Source: Lycorma delicatula (taxonomy: Eukaryota; Arthropoda; Insecta; Hemiptera; Fulgoridae). Taken from it: 64,000 bases of DNA. The notes below the pieces were generated by a model, which saw nothing but the letters and a program-made list of their open reading frames with translations, was not told the origin of the DNA and searched no databases. Shown one piece after another: positions 34,590 through 47,902 of this stretch. Both the position numbers and the translations under genes were made by a program. The DNA lies in assembly GCF_047948215.1 (NCBI RefSeq), contig NC_134458.1:142704036-142768035 (forward strand), read 5' to 3'. Position 1 is the stretch's first letter; each line of letters begins with the position of its first letter.

Positions 34590-36792
34590 AAGAGGGCAGC
34601 AGCTCTTTCAGTAGTTGTTAAGGGCGAAAGTCAGGAGGACTTAAACTTCCATATCAACATTACTCATTCTTCTGAGTACTGCGCAGCTAAAAGCAATGGA
34701 AAACTACGGCTGTTTTTTTCCAAGAAAATGTAGCTCTCTGCATTTTCATGTAACAAAGATGAAGGCGCCTTCCTTGGTAAAATATTCCGGAGGTAATCTA
34801 TTTCCCCGTTCGGATCTCCGGTTGCGAACTACTAAGGAAGGGGTCACCAGAAAATTTAAAAAATAAAATTCTACGAGTCGGAGCGTGGAATGTTAGAAGT
34901 CTAAAAAAGGTTGGTAGGTTAGAAAATTTAAAGAGGGAAATGAATCGGTTAAATGTAGATGTAGTAGGAATTAGCGAGGTTCGGTGGGAAGAGGAAAACA
35001 ACTTTTGGTCAGATGATTTTAGAATAATTAACTCAGCGTCAAATAAAGGGCAGGCAGGAGTAGGCTTCATAATGAACAAGATAGTGACGAGGGTAGAGTA
35101 TTTCAAAAAGCTTGGCGATAGAATCATTGTAATAAGGATAAAATCAAAACCTAAGCCGACAACGATTGTTAACGTCTGTATTCCTACAAGTGCCCATGGC
35201 GTGATGAGGTAGAGTGTGTATACGCATAAATTGACAGGGCAATTAAACACACAAAAGGGGATGAAAATTTATTAATAGTTGGAAATTGGAATTCAAGTAT
35301 CGGAAAAGGCGAGGAAGGCAATTATGAATGAATACTGGCCGGGCTAAGGACTGAAAGAGGGGACCAACGTATTGAGTTTTGTACGAGGTGTATTTTAGTA
35401 AATGCCAACACCCAGTTTAAAAGTCGTAATAGAAGAATATATACATGGAGAGAGCCTGGTGATACTGCAAGATATCAGATAGATTATATCATGGTTAAAA
35501 AAATATTTAGAAATCAATTCCTCGACTTCAAAGCATATCCTGGAGCAGACATTGATAGCGACCATAATCTAGTGATAATAAAATGTAGATTGGGGTTTAA
35601 AACCTGAAGAAAAGGTGTCAGATAAATCGGTGGAATTTAGAGAAGTTTGAGGAAGAGGAAGTAAAGAAGATTTTTGAGGAGGACATCGCAAGAGGTCTGA
35701 GTAAAAACGATAAGGTGGAAAATATATAAGAAGAATGGGAGAATGTTAACAAGTAAACTCTTAAATCAGCAGAAGCGAACTTAGGTGGAACAAAGATAAC
35801 TGGTAGGAAACCTTGTATATCAGAGGATATATTGCAGCTGATGGATGAATGTAGAAAGTATAAGAATGCTAGTGATGAAGAAGGTAAAAGTAACTTTCGA
35901 TAATTAACTATTACTATAAACAGGAAGTGCAAATTAGCACTAGCATTTAATGATGTTGAAGAACAATGTAGATCCGGAGAAACAGTGCAAGGTGAAAAGA
36001 TAAAGATGCTACGATTTACTGATGATATAGTAATTCTAGTTGAGAGTAATAAAGATTTATAAGGAACAATGAACGGCATGGATGAAGTCCTACGCTAGAA
36101 CTACCGCATAAAAATAAAAAAGAACAAAACGAAAGTAATGTAATGTAGGAGAAATAATGTAAATGGACCACTGAATATAAAAATAGGAAGAAAAAAGATT
36201 ATGGAGGTAGAAGTATTTTGTTATTTGGGAAGTAGAATTACTAAAGATGGACGAAGCAAGAGTGACATAAAATGCCGAATAGCACAAGCGAAACGAGCTT
36301 TCAGTCAGAAATATAATTTGTTTACATCAAAAATTAATTTAAATGTCAGGAAAAGATTTTTGAAAGTATATATTTGAAGCGTAGCTTTATATGGAAGTGA
36401 AACTTGGAAGATCGGAGTACTTGAGAAGAAAAAATTAGAAGCTTTTGAAATGTGTTGCTATAGGAGAATGTTAAAAATCAGATGGGTGGATAAAGTGGCA
36501 AATGAAGAGGTGTTGCGGCGAATCGATAAAGAAAGAAACATTTGGAAAAATATAGTTCAAAGAAGAGACAGACCTTTAGGCCACATATTAAGGCATGCTA
36601 AAATAGTCGCTTTGATATTGGAGGGAGAGGTAGATGGGAAAAATTGTGCAGGCAGGCAACGTTTGGAATATGTAAAACAAATTGTTAGGGATGTAGGATG
36701 TAGGGCGTATACCGAAATGAAATGACTGGCACTAGATAGGGAATCTTGAAGAGCTGCATTAAACCAATCAGATGACTGAAGAAAAAAAAATA
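34590..36792 (+). mobile_element. RTE-clade LINE with 5'UTR, endonuclease and 3' end but a large internal deletion
   Basis: The 5'UTR (about 34590-34860) is followed by an apurinic-type endonuclease: GAWNVRSLKKVGRLENL, VVGISEVRWEEENNFW, GNWNSSIGKG, DYIMVKKIFRNQF and the catalytic DIDSDHNLVIIK. A stop at 35213 and later frameshifts break it. At about 35937 the sequence jumps from a basic linker (NRKCKLA) straight into LAFNDVEEQC, so most of the reverse transcriptase fingers and palm is lost. The catalytic box survives as LRFTDDIVIL (36007-36036), followed by the C-terminal part to ALDRES and the TGACTGAAGAAAAAAA tail. The endonuclease would nick target DNA; this copy cannot act alone. Confidence 0.88.
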
Positions 36793-38425
36793 TGGTAATG
36801 TATAATTGCGAAATATTTGATTTGTATAAATGCACTAGAGCAGATTCACTTCATAAAAAGTACGTAAAAAATTCTATAGCACAAAAAAAACAAAAACCCA
36901 AACAAAAAAAATTAAATAATATTAAAGTCCAAAGGAAAAGAAAATCAAATCGGAAACATAATTTGCTTATAAAAGGAATTTTGGTCCATTAGCAGGCATA
37001 AATAAGATGCTAATCTCTTGAGGGATGCCTTCCATCGTAAATGTCATACTCCCTCAAATTTTGTTAAATTAAAAAAAAAACATTACTTTAAATTTTAAGG
37101 GAACTTTTAATCCAGTTTTCTTTTTAAATATAATACATTTATCCATATATTAAAATATCAAGTCTCGAATGTACCGTAAAAATCTTCATTCCTTATCTTG
37201 TCGATTAATAAAACATAGTTTTTTAAAAAACAAAAACCACAAACTAGAAAAACAAACCTATATCAATGAAACTAATATTTTTATGAAATTTTCTTTGAGA
37301 TTTTAGATTATTAATTCTCATGATAGAAGCTTATAACGTACACTTGTAAATATAATTGTAAAATTTCAAGCCCATTAAAATTCCAAGGAAATATTGAGTT
37401 TCGAACTTATAAACCTTAAATGTCCAGCCAGTTGAGTGGTAAAATTATGTTTACACATTATTACTAGTTATAAAATACTGTTACAGAATAAAATTACTTG
37501 AGTGAAAATTTGAAATTCTAATATAATTTCAAATATTAAAATGAATAAGTAAATAATTTTATTTCTCATTAAAAACTAGTATTTTTCTGGAAAGAAAAAT
37601 TTGCATCTACAATATGTGATTAAATAATATTATAATATGATATTGTAATATATATATATATATAGATACTATTATATATAACATTATAGTAATAAAATTT
37701 TCATTCTATATTATGTAAATAAAATTCAACAGTTAATTTTTTTTAATCCATAATTACTTAAGGCAATCCCTACTATCCTCATGAGGAACAAATATTATGT
37801 GTATTATTTGTTTGTTTTTTATTTCGTAAAATGGATCTTCAAATTTTGCCTTTTACAAAAATATCCGATGTAATTATCAGGGGATTTTTTTTTCTACCGT
37901 TAAGCTGTGTGTATTTTTAACATTAATGTATTTTCTATTTTAGTTTCATTTTTATTTTATTTTATTTTTTTTTGTTTTAATGACAGATATAAAAAATTTC
38001 GTAAATAAATAAGTATGATAAATTAATATTCTTATTCTAAATATTAAATCTTTTACCAATTTTTTTTTTTTTTTTTTTTTGTACATATATTCCCCTTAAA
38101 TCAGTTGCAAAGGTATAAAACATTTTATCAGATTATAACCACACCTTCCAGGTGAATCGATCACTATTTCCTAAAGTTGATGGTTGGGAAGAAATTTAAT
38201 GCAAAGCTTCTTAAAAAGGGATACCGAAGAAGAGAAATGTGGTCAAATGAGAAACAAGACAGATGGACGTAGAAACCGAGTGTTCAAAGTTCGTCCCACA
38301 ATCCTTCCCCTCAAATGATGTTAATCATGAAACGTTGTGGGTTTTCTTACTATTTTAATGGGTTTTAAATATTTTACTTTCAAAGAAAGTTTTGGTTGTT
38401 GTTATCGTATATTTTGTTTTGTATT
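36793..38425. other. AT-rich spacer
   Basis: Lysine-rich frames (36792-36992) come from A-rich DNA after the LINE tail. A TA tract lies at about 37650-37666 and a T run near 38060. Nothing else supported. Confidence 0.5.
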
Positions 38426-38427
38426 TT

Positions 38428-39250
38428 TATTTCCTTGTACAAAGTAAAGGAAGTATTGTAATCGCGAAAAATTTCGGTTTTCAGATTTCAACAGAAACAT
38501 CCATTTTAACCATCCCTGAATTCATTTTGACTAGTTTCGGCGTGACGTCTGTTCGTATGCATCTTGCATAACTCAAAAATGAAAGCCGTAAAATGTTGAA
38601 ATTTTGGATTTAGGTCTGGTGTAATATCTAGTTGTGTACCTCCCCTTTTTATTGCAATGGACATGACCAGATGTGTCCAAAAAGCCCAAAATCAAAAAAA
38701 AAATTGGATTCTTAACTACAGTAATAAGCTCTCATTGAGAGATTTTCAACGATATATCATTTAAGGTACTTATTTTCATTGGTTCCAGAGTTGTAGCCAA
38801 ATAAAATTTTAATTAAGGAAATATTTGGATCTTACAAGGATAAGGCACATCGGTTCGAATCCAACTTCATACACGTATATATTTTTTAACCTTTTTTTTA
38901 ATTTAAATATATTGATTTATTAATAATTGTTAACCTCTGATTGTAAAAAAAACTTTACAATAAATTATAATTCAATAATAACAATTAAAAAAAAAGAATT
39001 TTTTTTAAATCTGAAGTTATTAGTGAAATAAAATTTTATGTACTTTTCATTTTAATTCAAAGATTTTGACAGAGGTTAATAATTATTAATAAATCAGTAT
39101 ATTTAAATTAAATAAAATTACATGTATGTGAAGTCGGATTCGTCTATAGTGCATGGGTACGGATCCGACAAGTTCTCACACTACATAACTACTTAAGCGA
39201 CGTGAAACAAATCTAATATAAAAATACTGATACGGACACCACAAAAAAAG
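38428..39250. mobile_element. Foldback-type repeat with inverted arms (non-coding)
   Basis: A segment typical of a high-copy non-coding element, beginning near TTCCTTGTACAAAGTAAAGG. Two inverted arms lie at 38856-38941 and 39068-39144; each contains CGAATCC-ACTTC or its complement GAAGT-GGATTCG and a TTTAAATATATTGATTTATT block. A B-box-like GGTTCGAATCC at 38853-38863 belongs to the left arm and lacks an A box, so it is not a tRNA. I recognise the general sequence type from insect genomes but cannot name the family. The exact ends are uncertain. Confidence 0.55.
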
Positions 39251-40555
39251 AGGTGATGCATGCGGTGTCCACCACAATTCCACTTTATTAAAAATTGGAG
39301 GATCCTACCTCAATTTCAAATGAAATAAGTTTAAACGAAGTACAGAAAAAAATATGTGTATGTAATTTAATAGGCGTACAAGGAAGTCATGTGGTGTTCA
39401 CATCAGATATTTTACGAATATTTTTGTTATTTTTGTCAATAAACAAAATTTATTATAAATCGAGAAAATGTCAGTATATTTTTTTATTTTTCATGGAACT
39501 GACATTTTTGATTACAAAATAAAAATTTTTGTTTTGAAAAGAGAAAAATATTTCAGAAGTCTGTTTATAGGTTCACTCACTTCTAGTCACATGACTTAAA
39601 GATTCTTAAAGTTATCAAATCACGAATAACCGTATTATAAAAAAACCATGCGAATAAAATAAAATATACTTGCGCCATTACATTGATTACTTCGTGCAGA
39701 TGACAGAAAAACAACACTAGAAAATCTGAAACATTCTTCTACACTTACCAACAAATTTACATCCCGAACTTACAATTCCCTAAAAAATACGAACGTCACG
39801 AAACAGCAAACTTATACAAAGTAAACAGTAGGCATACCTTCAAAATATCCAGAAAACCCATCAAACTGTTATCTTCTAATTTATACATAATGAACGTGCA
39901 ATATTTACTTAAATCAGGTAGCGACTTGTTTTTTTTAAAAAATAACATTATTCATCTCTATCCAGTCAGAAAACAGATTTTTTTTCGTACAACTCGGTTT
40001 AACACTTCGATTTACTAGTAAAGCCTTCTAATGTTTCCATTGCTATTTTTAATAAATTATCGAACTATTAAAAAGATCTTCCCATCAATTAATTGTAAAT
40101 AAAAATTAAAACGCTTCTTTCGGAGAAAAAATATTATTCTGTCAATGAGTTTTTAAGTAATAATAATAATTCAAAAATGTTCAAAGAATTCTGAATTTCC
40201 TGTATCTCTCTTTAATATATACATAAACATTTTTTTTTTAGTCTGTTTGCATCTGCATTCGGTACCTCAAGTAAATTTTATTAGTGATATCACGTGAAGA
40301 GAGATAGGTCCCTCGTCTAAACCCCTTATTAAAGCATACAAAGGTTCAAAACCTCACATATAGAAAAAGTACTTGTAAAGATGGTTCAAGTAACGTTCAA
40401 TATTAAGATAGTATTAGAAATAAATCGAAGGTAGAAAAGAATAAAATAGAAAAGAATAAAACTAAAAACAATTTCATCAATACCAATATAAAAACACTAT
40501 AAATAGAACAAATATTCGTCGGTAATAGAAATAATTATTATTCATTTATTATCAA
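39251..40555. other. AT-rich spacer
   Basis: The 75-codon frame at 39295-39522 has a hydrophobic tail but no motif. Nothing else supported. Confidence 0.45.
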
Positions 40556-40559
40556 TCAG

Positions 40560-41060
40560 TGGCGTTCGCTACACAGTGACAGACTCATCTTGTGTTCCCA
40601 CTCTTAGGTTTCTTTTCCCGGTCACTCCTCTGGTTGCATCTGCTAGGTCCAGCATGTGGAAACGTTTTAGTCACCTTATGTCATCGCTGTTGTCCAATAG
40701 ATTTATTGCTAGATAATTTACATGTTTTGCTAACCTTTGTTTGTACCGCGAGCTAAATTTTTGTATCTCCTTGTAAACAGAAGGTAATCCTTGACGGTCA
40801 TAAATTTCTCTACCTCTAACAAACTACTGCGCCTCTATTATGGTCCTCACAAATTAATTTTGGAATGTTTCAATTATCTCAATATTGTTGTTACTCGACG
40901 TACCCCAGAGTTGGATCCCATACACGCAGATAAGGATAACTCACTAGTTCAATAGTTTATAGATAACAATAATTGTAAGTTTCTACCCAACAAGTTTAGT
41001 GCCCTGTACTTGATGTTAGCTGTTTTCCCTTTTCTACCACACGGCCCTTCCACGTCAGGA
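40560..41060 (-). mobile_element. Jockey-clade LINE C-terminal fragment, broken
   Basis: The minus-strand translation gives KTANIKYRALNLLGRNLQL, then ACMGSNSGVRR (matching the conserved Y-G-I-Q-L-W-G-T-A-S area of Jockey elements), then KVDYLLFTRRYKNLARG-like residues, LAKHVNYLAINLLDNSDDI and LKRFHMLDLADA. The order fits the region downstream of the catalytic core near the end of the second open frame. Stops and two frameshifts are present. It is unrelated to the RTE copies and differs from the Jockey-type fragment at 18870. Confidence 0.7.
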
Positions 41061-44000
41061 ATTTAATTTATATTTTAATTTATTAATATAGATTTTAACT
41101 AGTTCTATTTTTTATTTTATGATTATGTGTTTTATAAAGCTGCTTTAATCAAGTTTTTGTCATGATCTCCCTTGATCCATCCATGAAACGACTGTCACAG
41201 TTCCTTTTTACGAAACACAGATCGATTAATAACAAGAATTCAAATTAAATGGCAGTAATTGCATTAAATATTATATTTTCCATTAGTTATCAATAATTTA
41301 AAACAAATAACTATTCATTTTAAAAACATCTGAATCAATTTTTTTGCAAATCATCTCATTTCTATCAGATTTATATTAAAAAATTACGTATCTACAGCAT
41401 TGGAAGTTTACGCACAAATTGTAAACGTAATGAACTGTACATACTAGAATAAAATGAAATTTATTAATAAAAAAAAAAATTTGATAAAAACAACATATTT
41501 TGTTAACTAACAGAACATAATTGAAGTATATTGTTTGAACGTGTTCTGAATTGGTTTCTAAACCACTATAAATGCAGTTTTGATAATTAAAGCTCAATAT
41601 GTAATACTGCTGAGAAAGCAACTTTTATATTCTTTAAAGGATCTTTTAAAAGCGTATTTTTCATGAATATAAACATTAGTGATGATATCATATATAATAA
41701 AAAAATTTGTTAAAAACTTTTTGATTTTTCAATGAAAATTTTACAAATAAAAAAATCTCGGATAGAGTGTAAGAAAAGATTTATAAATAGAAAGAAGAAG
41801 AAGAATAAAAACAAAGAAAAGGAAAAAACGAAAAGAAATAAAAGGGATTAGAATGAAAGAAAACAATTACACCCACGGGATGCGTTAAAGGTATCTTAGA
41901 AACATCAATCAGGGAACAGATAGAAGTTCCGTGACGTGTCATTTTAATCGCTTCACCTGTTTTTCCCTCCACTTCGTTTATCACCACTTTATCTTAACCC
42001 TCTTCCAAAATTCAATCTTCAGTTCAATCTTTGAATAGATTTTAAAAAAGGGAATGAAATAGAATTGTGTATTTATTATATTTCTATTGTTTATATATAC
42101 ATATATATATATATACACATTTCTTAATTTACCTTCTTTATAATAGTGTTAAAATTATAGTTTAAAAATTTTAATTGAAGATTGTTGTGATGAAATTTAT
42201 TTTCATAGAGAATTTAGTTACAAAAAAGTTTGTTTTAGATTCCCATCTCAGGTTGCTTGCAGTTCCTTGTAACTGTTTTAACATCTCCGTTAATATCTGT
42301 AAAATATTTATTACTTTGGGGATTATTGTTCAAAGTGGTAAATATTGATCTTCAAAAATCATATTTATGAACTTTGAATATCACAAAAACGATAATAAAT
42401 TTAAAATATTGGAGGACTCTTTCATGTTGATAGTAGAACATTTTTTAAATCCTTTTTGTGTAATTGAATTCATAAGTTTATTAAAATCAACTGCTTTTTG
42501 GCCGTTTTCTCAAAATCAGTTCTTAAATTTCAAATCGAAGTAAAAGATTTTATTTCTTTTTAATTAGAAATTTGTCTTTTATCTTATAAAGAATCTGAAT
42601 ATTTCTGGTACGTGGACTTTCCCGTGTGTTTACGCTTTAAAAAATTACTCCTGTCGTATAATTGGTAAGAAAACCTGTATCGAAGTAGAAGAGTAAGAAC
42701 CTATGATTGGAAATACAGAAGATTTTTGAGCCAAATATTAAATAAAAAGATCTGGGCTGATTTTGATCATGTTGACTGTGTTTCGTAATATTTTTTAAAT
42801 TAATATATTATTTTTTAATTAATATTAAATTAACAGATTCAAAAATTAGTCTATTTATGAACCTATTTAACCGCGAAGTGAAGAAAAATTATTGCGGTGG
42901 CGAGGAAAAAAAGTCATCAAATATGAAAATATGCATATGAAGTACAGGTTATTTCTGAGTTAAGCGAAGGCGACTGAGCGTGTACATAGAATACTGCTGT
43001 AAAATACTAAACTAAAATGCCAATGTTGTGAGGGGTAAAATAGAAAGTGTGCAGTGAATTCACCAAAATTACTGTGGAGAATAAATTGTTGTATAACTTT
43101 AATTTTGTTTTAAATTTGTATTGTATTGTTGCATTTGGTAGTATTTGGTCGTATATATCATTATGGAAATGCAACAGATAAAATCAAAACTTCAAAAGCA
43201 ATCTCTGTATATACGTTTTCATTACTGTATACAGCTGACAGCAAAATTATAATAATCTCTTGACTTCTAAAATTTTGATTCATCTATTAATCAGTGTACC
43301 ATTTTTCAGCTACGATATTAATTAAAAACATAATTTAATAACCTTCTTATAATAGCTGGAAAATGTTTAAAAAAATATGAAACATTCACTCAAAAATATA
43401 TGCTTTGATAATATACAAAAACGTCATATATATAAAACGTCATATAAAAAACGTCTACACTGAATCCTTAGTTGTAATCAAGTTCAAATAGGGATAGCTT
43501 GAAACAAAAATTTTGTAATAAGTAATCTGTGAATACTATACTCCTAAATTCAATTGTTTCATATCTTCGATTGTTTCAAACAGGAAGACAAGTCTGGTGA
43601 TATGAATGAAAAGGTTTGTAAATTTCAAGTAACTGGTTGTTAGAAAACATTAAAAATTTATCATAAAATATTTTTTCGGTGAAAATCAAAATGTTTTTAT
43701 CTTGCTTGTATTTATTATTTTACTGTTCTGGTAAATAATAACGAAGTACCCAATTGGGATATTGGTTATTGTGACCAGTGAGCTGCAGGAAACTGTACAG
43801 AATGTTCGATACTCTGATCAATAAGTTTCGCCAATTTAACAAATTAGAAGTCTCCCACCAACGCACTCCGGAAATTTAAAATATAGTTTGCTCACATTGC
43901 TGTCAATGCAGAGTATCATTGACGGAGTGATACGACGGTAACCTGAGAAGAAGAAGACGCTCACTGCGAAAGAGCCTAGCCGCCTTACCAAAAATTATAT

Positions 44001-45915
44001 ACAAGCCCCCGGACTCAGCCCCCTGCTAATGAAATAAATCAGTTCTCCGAATTTTAGACTTCCGATTGGTCTAACAATTAAATTTTCCAGTAATCACAGA
44101 CAAACTGCTATCTAATCTTACCTACCTTAACAGATTGGCAACCTATTAACCTAATTTAACGAACGTATCCCTTTTTTTTGTTTTCATCTTAGTAGATATC
44201 AGCCGGGTTCAACTACTATTGCTGACCAACCCAGCCCTTTATAGGGCCATTAACGTTCCCAAGTTCAAGATGCTCTTGTCGCTGCACATTTCTAACGGTC
44301 TTGCCGGTCACATTTTGTAAGGCAATATACGAATGTCATGATAAATACTGTAAATCCTCACTTATAATAGAAAATTACGAGCCACTATAAATGTTCTAAA
44401 AAAATGCTTAAAAAATATATATATTTAAAAAAAAAATTATAAGAATTCTTTCCTGAAAAGTAAATGGAAATTTCTGCTTCATTAAGGTAATCTACAATGC
44501 TCTTTAAATAAATAGTTAAAAAGTTTTTAATAATCAAAAAGTATTAGCCGTGTTTCATCATAGTGTTTCACCAGCAAAAAAGTAGTTTTAAAAAAATCCA
44601 ATTCTGCCATATATTTTATTTTGTATTTTTCTGTTGTAGCATTATCTGTTACTAAAAAATAATATATTTAATATTGTTAATTTATTGGCGATAAGCTTTA
44701 TCTCCAATTTATTTTGTTTGTTTATGTAAACAAATTATCATTAAAAATTATTTAACCACTCAGTCGGTTACCTTTCTCTATGTAACTATACATTTTTCAC
44801 GTATCCATTTTTCAGTATTTTTATAATTCAGACCATAGAACTACATTACCGTAAAGTTAAAATTACTAGACATCATACTATTAAAAAAAAATAAATTATG
44901 TTGTTATAGGAATAAAAAGAAAATTAAATGTTACAAAAACATGATACTCTTAACTGATTTAAATATTATTTTTGTAGCTTTTTCAGTATGCTAATATAAT
45001 TGATAATTAATTATCATTTCGTATTTTAAATTATATTTCCCGTGTTATTAATTGTTAAGCTTTTGTTATTTATCCCAAGGATTTTTATTCTCTAGAAAAA
45101 GGAAATAAATTAATATTTTATTTCTCACTGTTTGGTAGAATTAACTGTAATATAAATATTATTATGGGCAGTAAAAATAGATCATTTTTAAAAATAGATC
45201 TCAATATTAAAAAACGATGAGTAATAAAAAGAAAGTTTATGTTTTGTGTATGAGAGTGTGTGTGTGTGTGTTTTACTTGTATTTAAGAGGATGAGAGAGT
45301 GATACAAAAGAGAAGAATAGATAGAATAAGATTGTTAGAAAAGGAGGGGGGTGTGTAAAGAAAGACAATGAAATGTGGTTTTTTAAAATCCTCTTTGCAT
45401 AAGTAGTACCACCAGGATTGAGTGCCGCTTCTGTCTCACTGTATACCAACCACTTCCCCTCCTCATGATCATCATCATCTCTTTTCATCCCCTTCTTCCT
45501 ATTATTCTTTTCCATTCTATAGAAACATCTCGTCGTCCCATATTATAATACCCACCACCAACACTGTATGAGACTACAATCATAACAGTACTGCTCTGTC
45601 AACTTTTTAATCTTTATCTTACGGAAAGCTCTTAACTTAGTTATTTAGTTTTTGTGGTGTTTTTTTTCAAACCTTCCCCTTATTTTTCATTTCCTCATAA
45701 CCTCCTACTTATTTTCTTTACGTGTGAGTATATTATAAAGGAAGCAATGTGTTATTTAATCATTAAACATCTCTAATCGACGTAATTCTGTTTTCTTTGT
45801 ATTTTCATTTTTTTTTTGTTTCCTCTGTAAATATCGTTCTAATATTTTTTATGAATTAAAATTTACACTTCGCTGAAATTAAATATCATTATTTGATTGT
45901 GTATATATACACACA
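41061..45915. other. Spacer, nothing recognised
   Basis: AT-rich with short open frames near 41376, 41781 and 45273 that lack motifs. A GC-richer patch at about 43740-44330 shows no continuous frame. A TA tract is present near 42100. Confidence 0.5.
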
Positions 45916-45919
45916 CACT

Positions 45920-46140
45920 CATAAGAAGATTAAATATTTATTTTTTCTTATTTTTCTTTTTGTTTATTATTTTGATATAATACATTAAAATGGTTTGATT
46001 GTTATATTATTTTTAAAAAATATATATATGATATATGTATATCGCACATAAGAAGATTAAATATTTATTTTGTCTTATTTTTCTTTTTGTTTTTTATTTT
46101 GATTTAATACATTAAAATGGTTTGGCTGTTATATTATTTT
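45920..46140 (+). repeat. Direct duplication of a ~95-bp segment
   Basis: The segment starting CATAAGAAGATTAAATATTT occurs at 45920-46012 and again at 46047-46140 (offset 127 bp), with a TA-rich spacer. The copies differ by a handful of bases. A recent local duplication. Confidence 0.9.
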
Positions 46141-46879
46141 AAACGTGTTTTTACTTATAAATGAAACAAACCGCCTCAATTATTTTGTTTATTCCCCTTT
46201 CTCTTTTTCAATTTATGAAGCAGCATTTTATTTATTTTTTATCTTGTTCCTTATTTGAATTAAAATAGTGAAAATATCAAATTCTATTTTAAATTTCTGA
46301 ATTATCATTTCTGAAATGAGAGAAAAAAGCTGGTAAAGTATTGCATGACTTTCTCGACTACACCGATCAGTATAACTCGATAAAAAGTATAAATTTTATA
46401 AAATAAAATATAACTTTTATGAAAGTAATGACAATAAATTCCATCTCATTTTGGATCCGGAATATAATATAGGTACCTAAACTACTTTAATTTTAATAGC
46501 CCTTTTAGTGAAAAAGAAACATTGATTTCTTTTTAATAAAAAAAAAAATTAAAAGAGAGAAAAAAACAAAAAACAGAATATATATATTTTCAGAGATAAA
46601 GAATGTACATTTTTAGCGAAATAAATTTTAAGAAACGTTTTTCTAGAAATATTCTCATATATAAGTTAAACTTAACAAATTTCATTTAGTAAGTTTTTTC
46701 TAAACCTAACAACCCCTTCAAAAAAGGCTAAAATAAGTAAAAATAAATTTTCAAAGAACTTCTGCAATTTAGGTCTAAATTAAAAAAAAAATTGTTGTCA
46801 TTTATTTTATTTTCCGTCGTTTGTTTATAGTTGCATCAACGATAATAGTCATTAGTGACTTAAATTAAACTAAATGATT

Positions 46880-47902
46880 ATAAATATATTAAACAATAAA
46901 ACCAAACAATGGATAACAAACTGGAACATGAATCAAATACTGGAACATCAACACTAGACTATTTTCACTACCCACAAAGTACTCCGTAAGGGACCTCACA
47001 TAAGCAAAACAGCGAAATCAAGTTCTTCATTTCACTACCACAGAGAAACCGCACAGCCTTTTGTTGTATTTCTTCCGGTTGAAGAAAGCCTCCTCATCTG
47101 AACCCAGGTTTAATTGTCGGTCGTCGAACAGATCCGAACAGTAGTAAGTCTATGAGTAGGTGGTTTACGGACCATTTTACATTGCACGCCTCACAGTTTT
47201 GCTGAGGAGAGTCAAATAGATGGGCGTAGATTAGCTATGTCTGCCCAATCCTCAGCAGAGTTAGGATGACTTAGTTTCTTCTATTGTTTGGGATAAAAGG
47301 TTTCTCGAAGACGTTTCCCCGGATGCCATGTAAGCCCGTGGAAGGATTCAGCAGTCAGAACTTATTCCACTGAGTACGTAGTTTGACACGGACTGTCTTC
47401 ATGAAGTCGCTTTCACGTAAAAAAATTCTAATCAGAGGCTATTTGTTGCCGCTGTCTTGGCAGCCTTATCAGCCTGTTCGTTCCCGGGGACGATGCAACG
47501 GGCTGGGACCCATACGAATACCATTGTCTTGTTTATTCTTGAGAGGGTATCGTAGATTATTCGAACGATGGGTTCAGATCGTCCGAAGTTCATGTCTCAA
47601 GTACACTCAAGTACTAGAGTCAGTTATCACCAGGAAGCTGTCGTCACTGCGGGTCTCAATAACTCTCAAGGCTGAGTAAATTGCGCAGGCCTCGCAGAAG
47701 AACACAAAGGAATAGGCACTAAGCTGATATATTATCACGTTATCAAGGAGTATTATTGAACAACCATAACCGTAGGCCGAGACAGAGCTGTCTGTATAGA
47801 TGTGGGTGTAGCCATTGTACTTACTAGACATCTCGCTAAATCACGGTCCATAGTAGATCGGTAACGGGGTCCCATTTACGTTTTCCAAATGATAAAATTC
47901 AA
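46880..47902 (-). mobile_element. I/R1-type LINE fragment with RNase H domain, 3' part
   Basis: The minus-strand reading continues from 48330 across the inserted SINE. RNase H motifs follow in order: THIYTDSSVSAYGYGCSII (first catalytic Asp), FFCEACAIYSALRVIE (Glu), SFLVITDSST (Asp) and VWVPARCIVPGNEQADKAAK (final acidic region). Downstream are a frameshifted C-terminal stretch (QQNCEACNVKWSVNHLLIDL) and a non-coding 3' end that also occurs at 28235. RNase H removes the RNA strand during retrotransposition and is found in I, R1 and related clades. Several stops make the copy dead. Confidence 0.82.

Noticed and set aside
34798..35250. 150-codon open frame on the minus strand
   Set aside because: It is the antisense of the RTE endonuclease, whose plus-strand motifs are clear.
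35618..36079. 153-codon open frame on the minus strand
   Set aside because: Serine- and phenylalanine-rich antisense of the RTE linker and polymerase region.
38853..38863. Polymerase III B box suggesting a tRNA
   Set aside because: No A box at the right distance and no cloverleaf; it lies in an inverted arm of a repeat.
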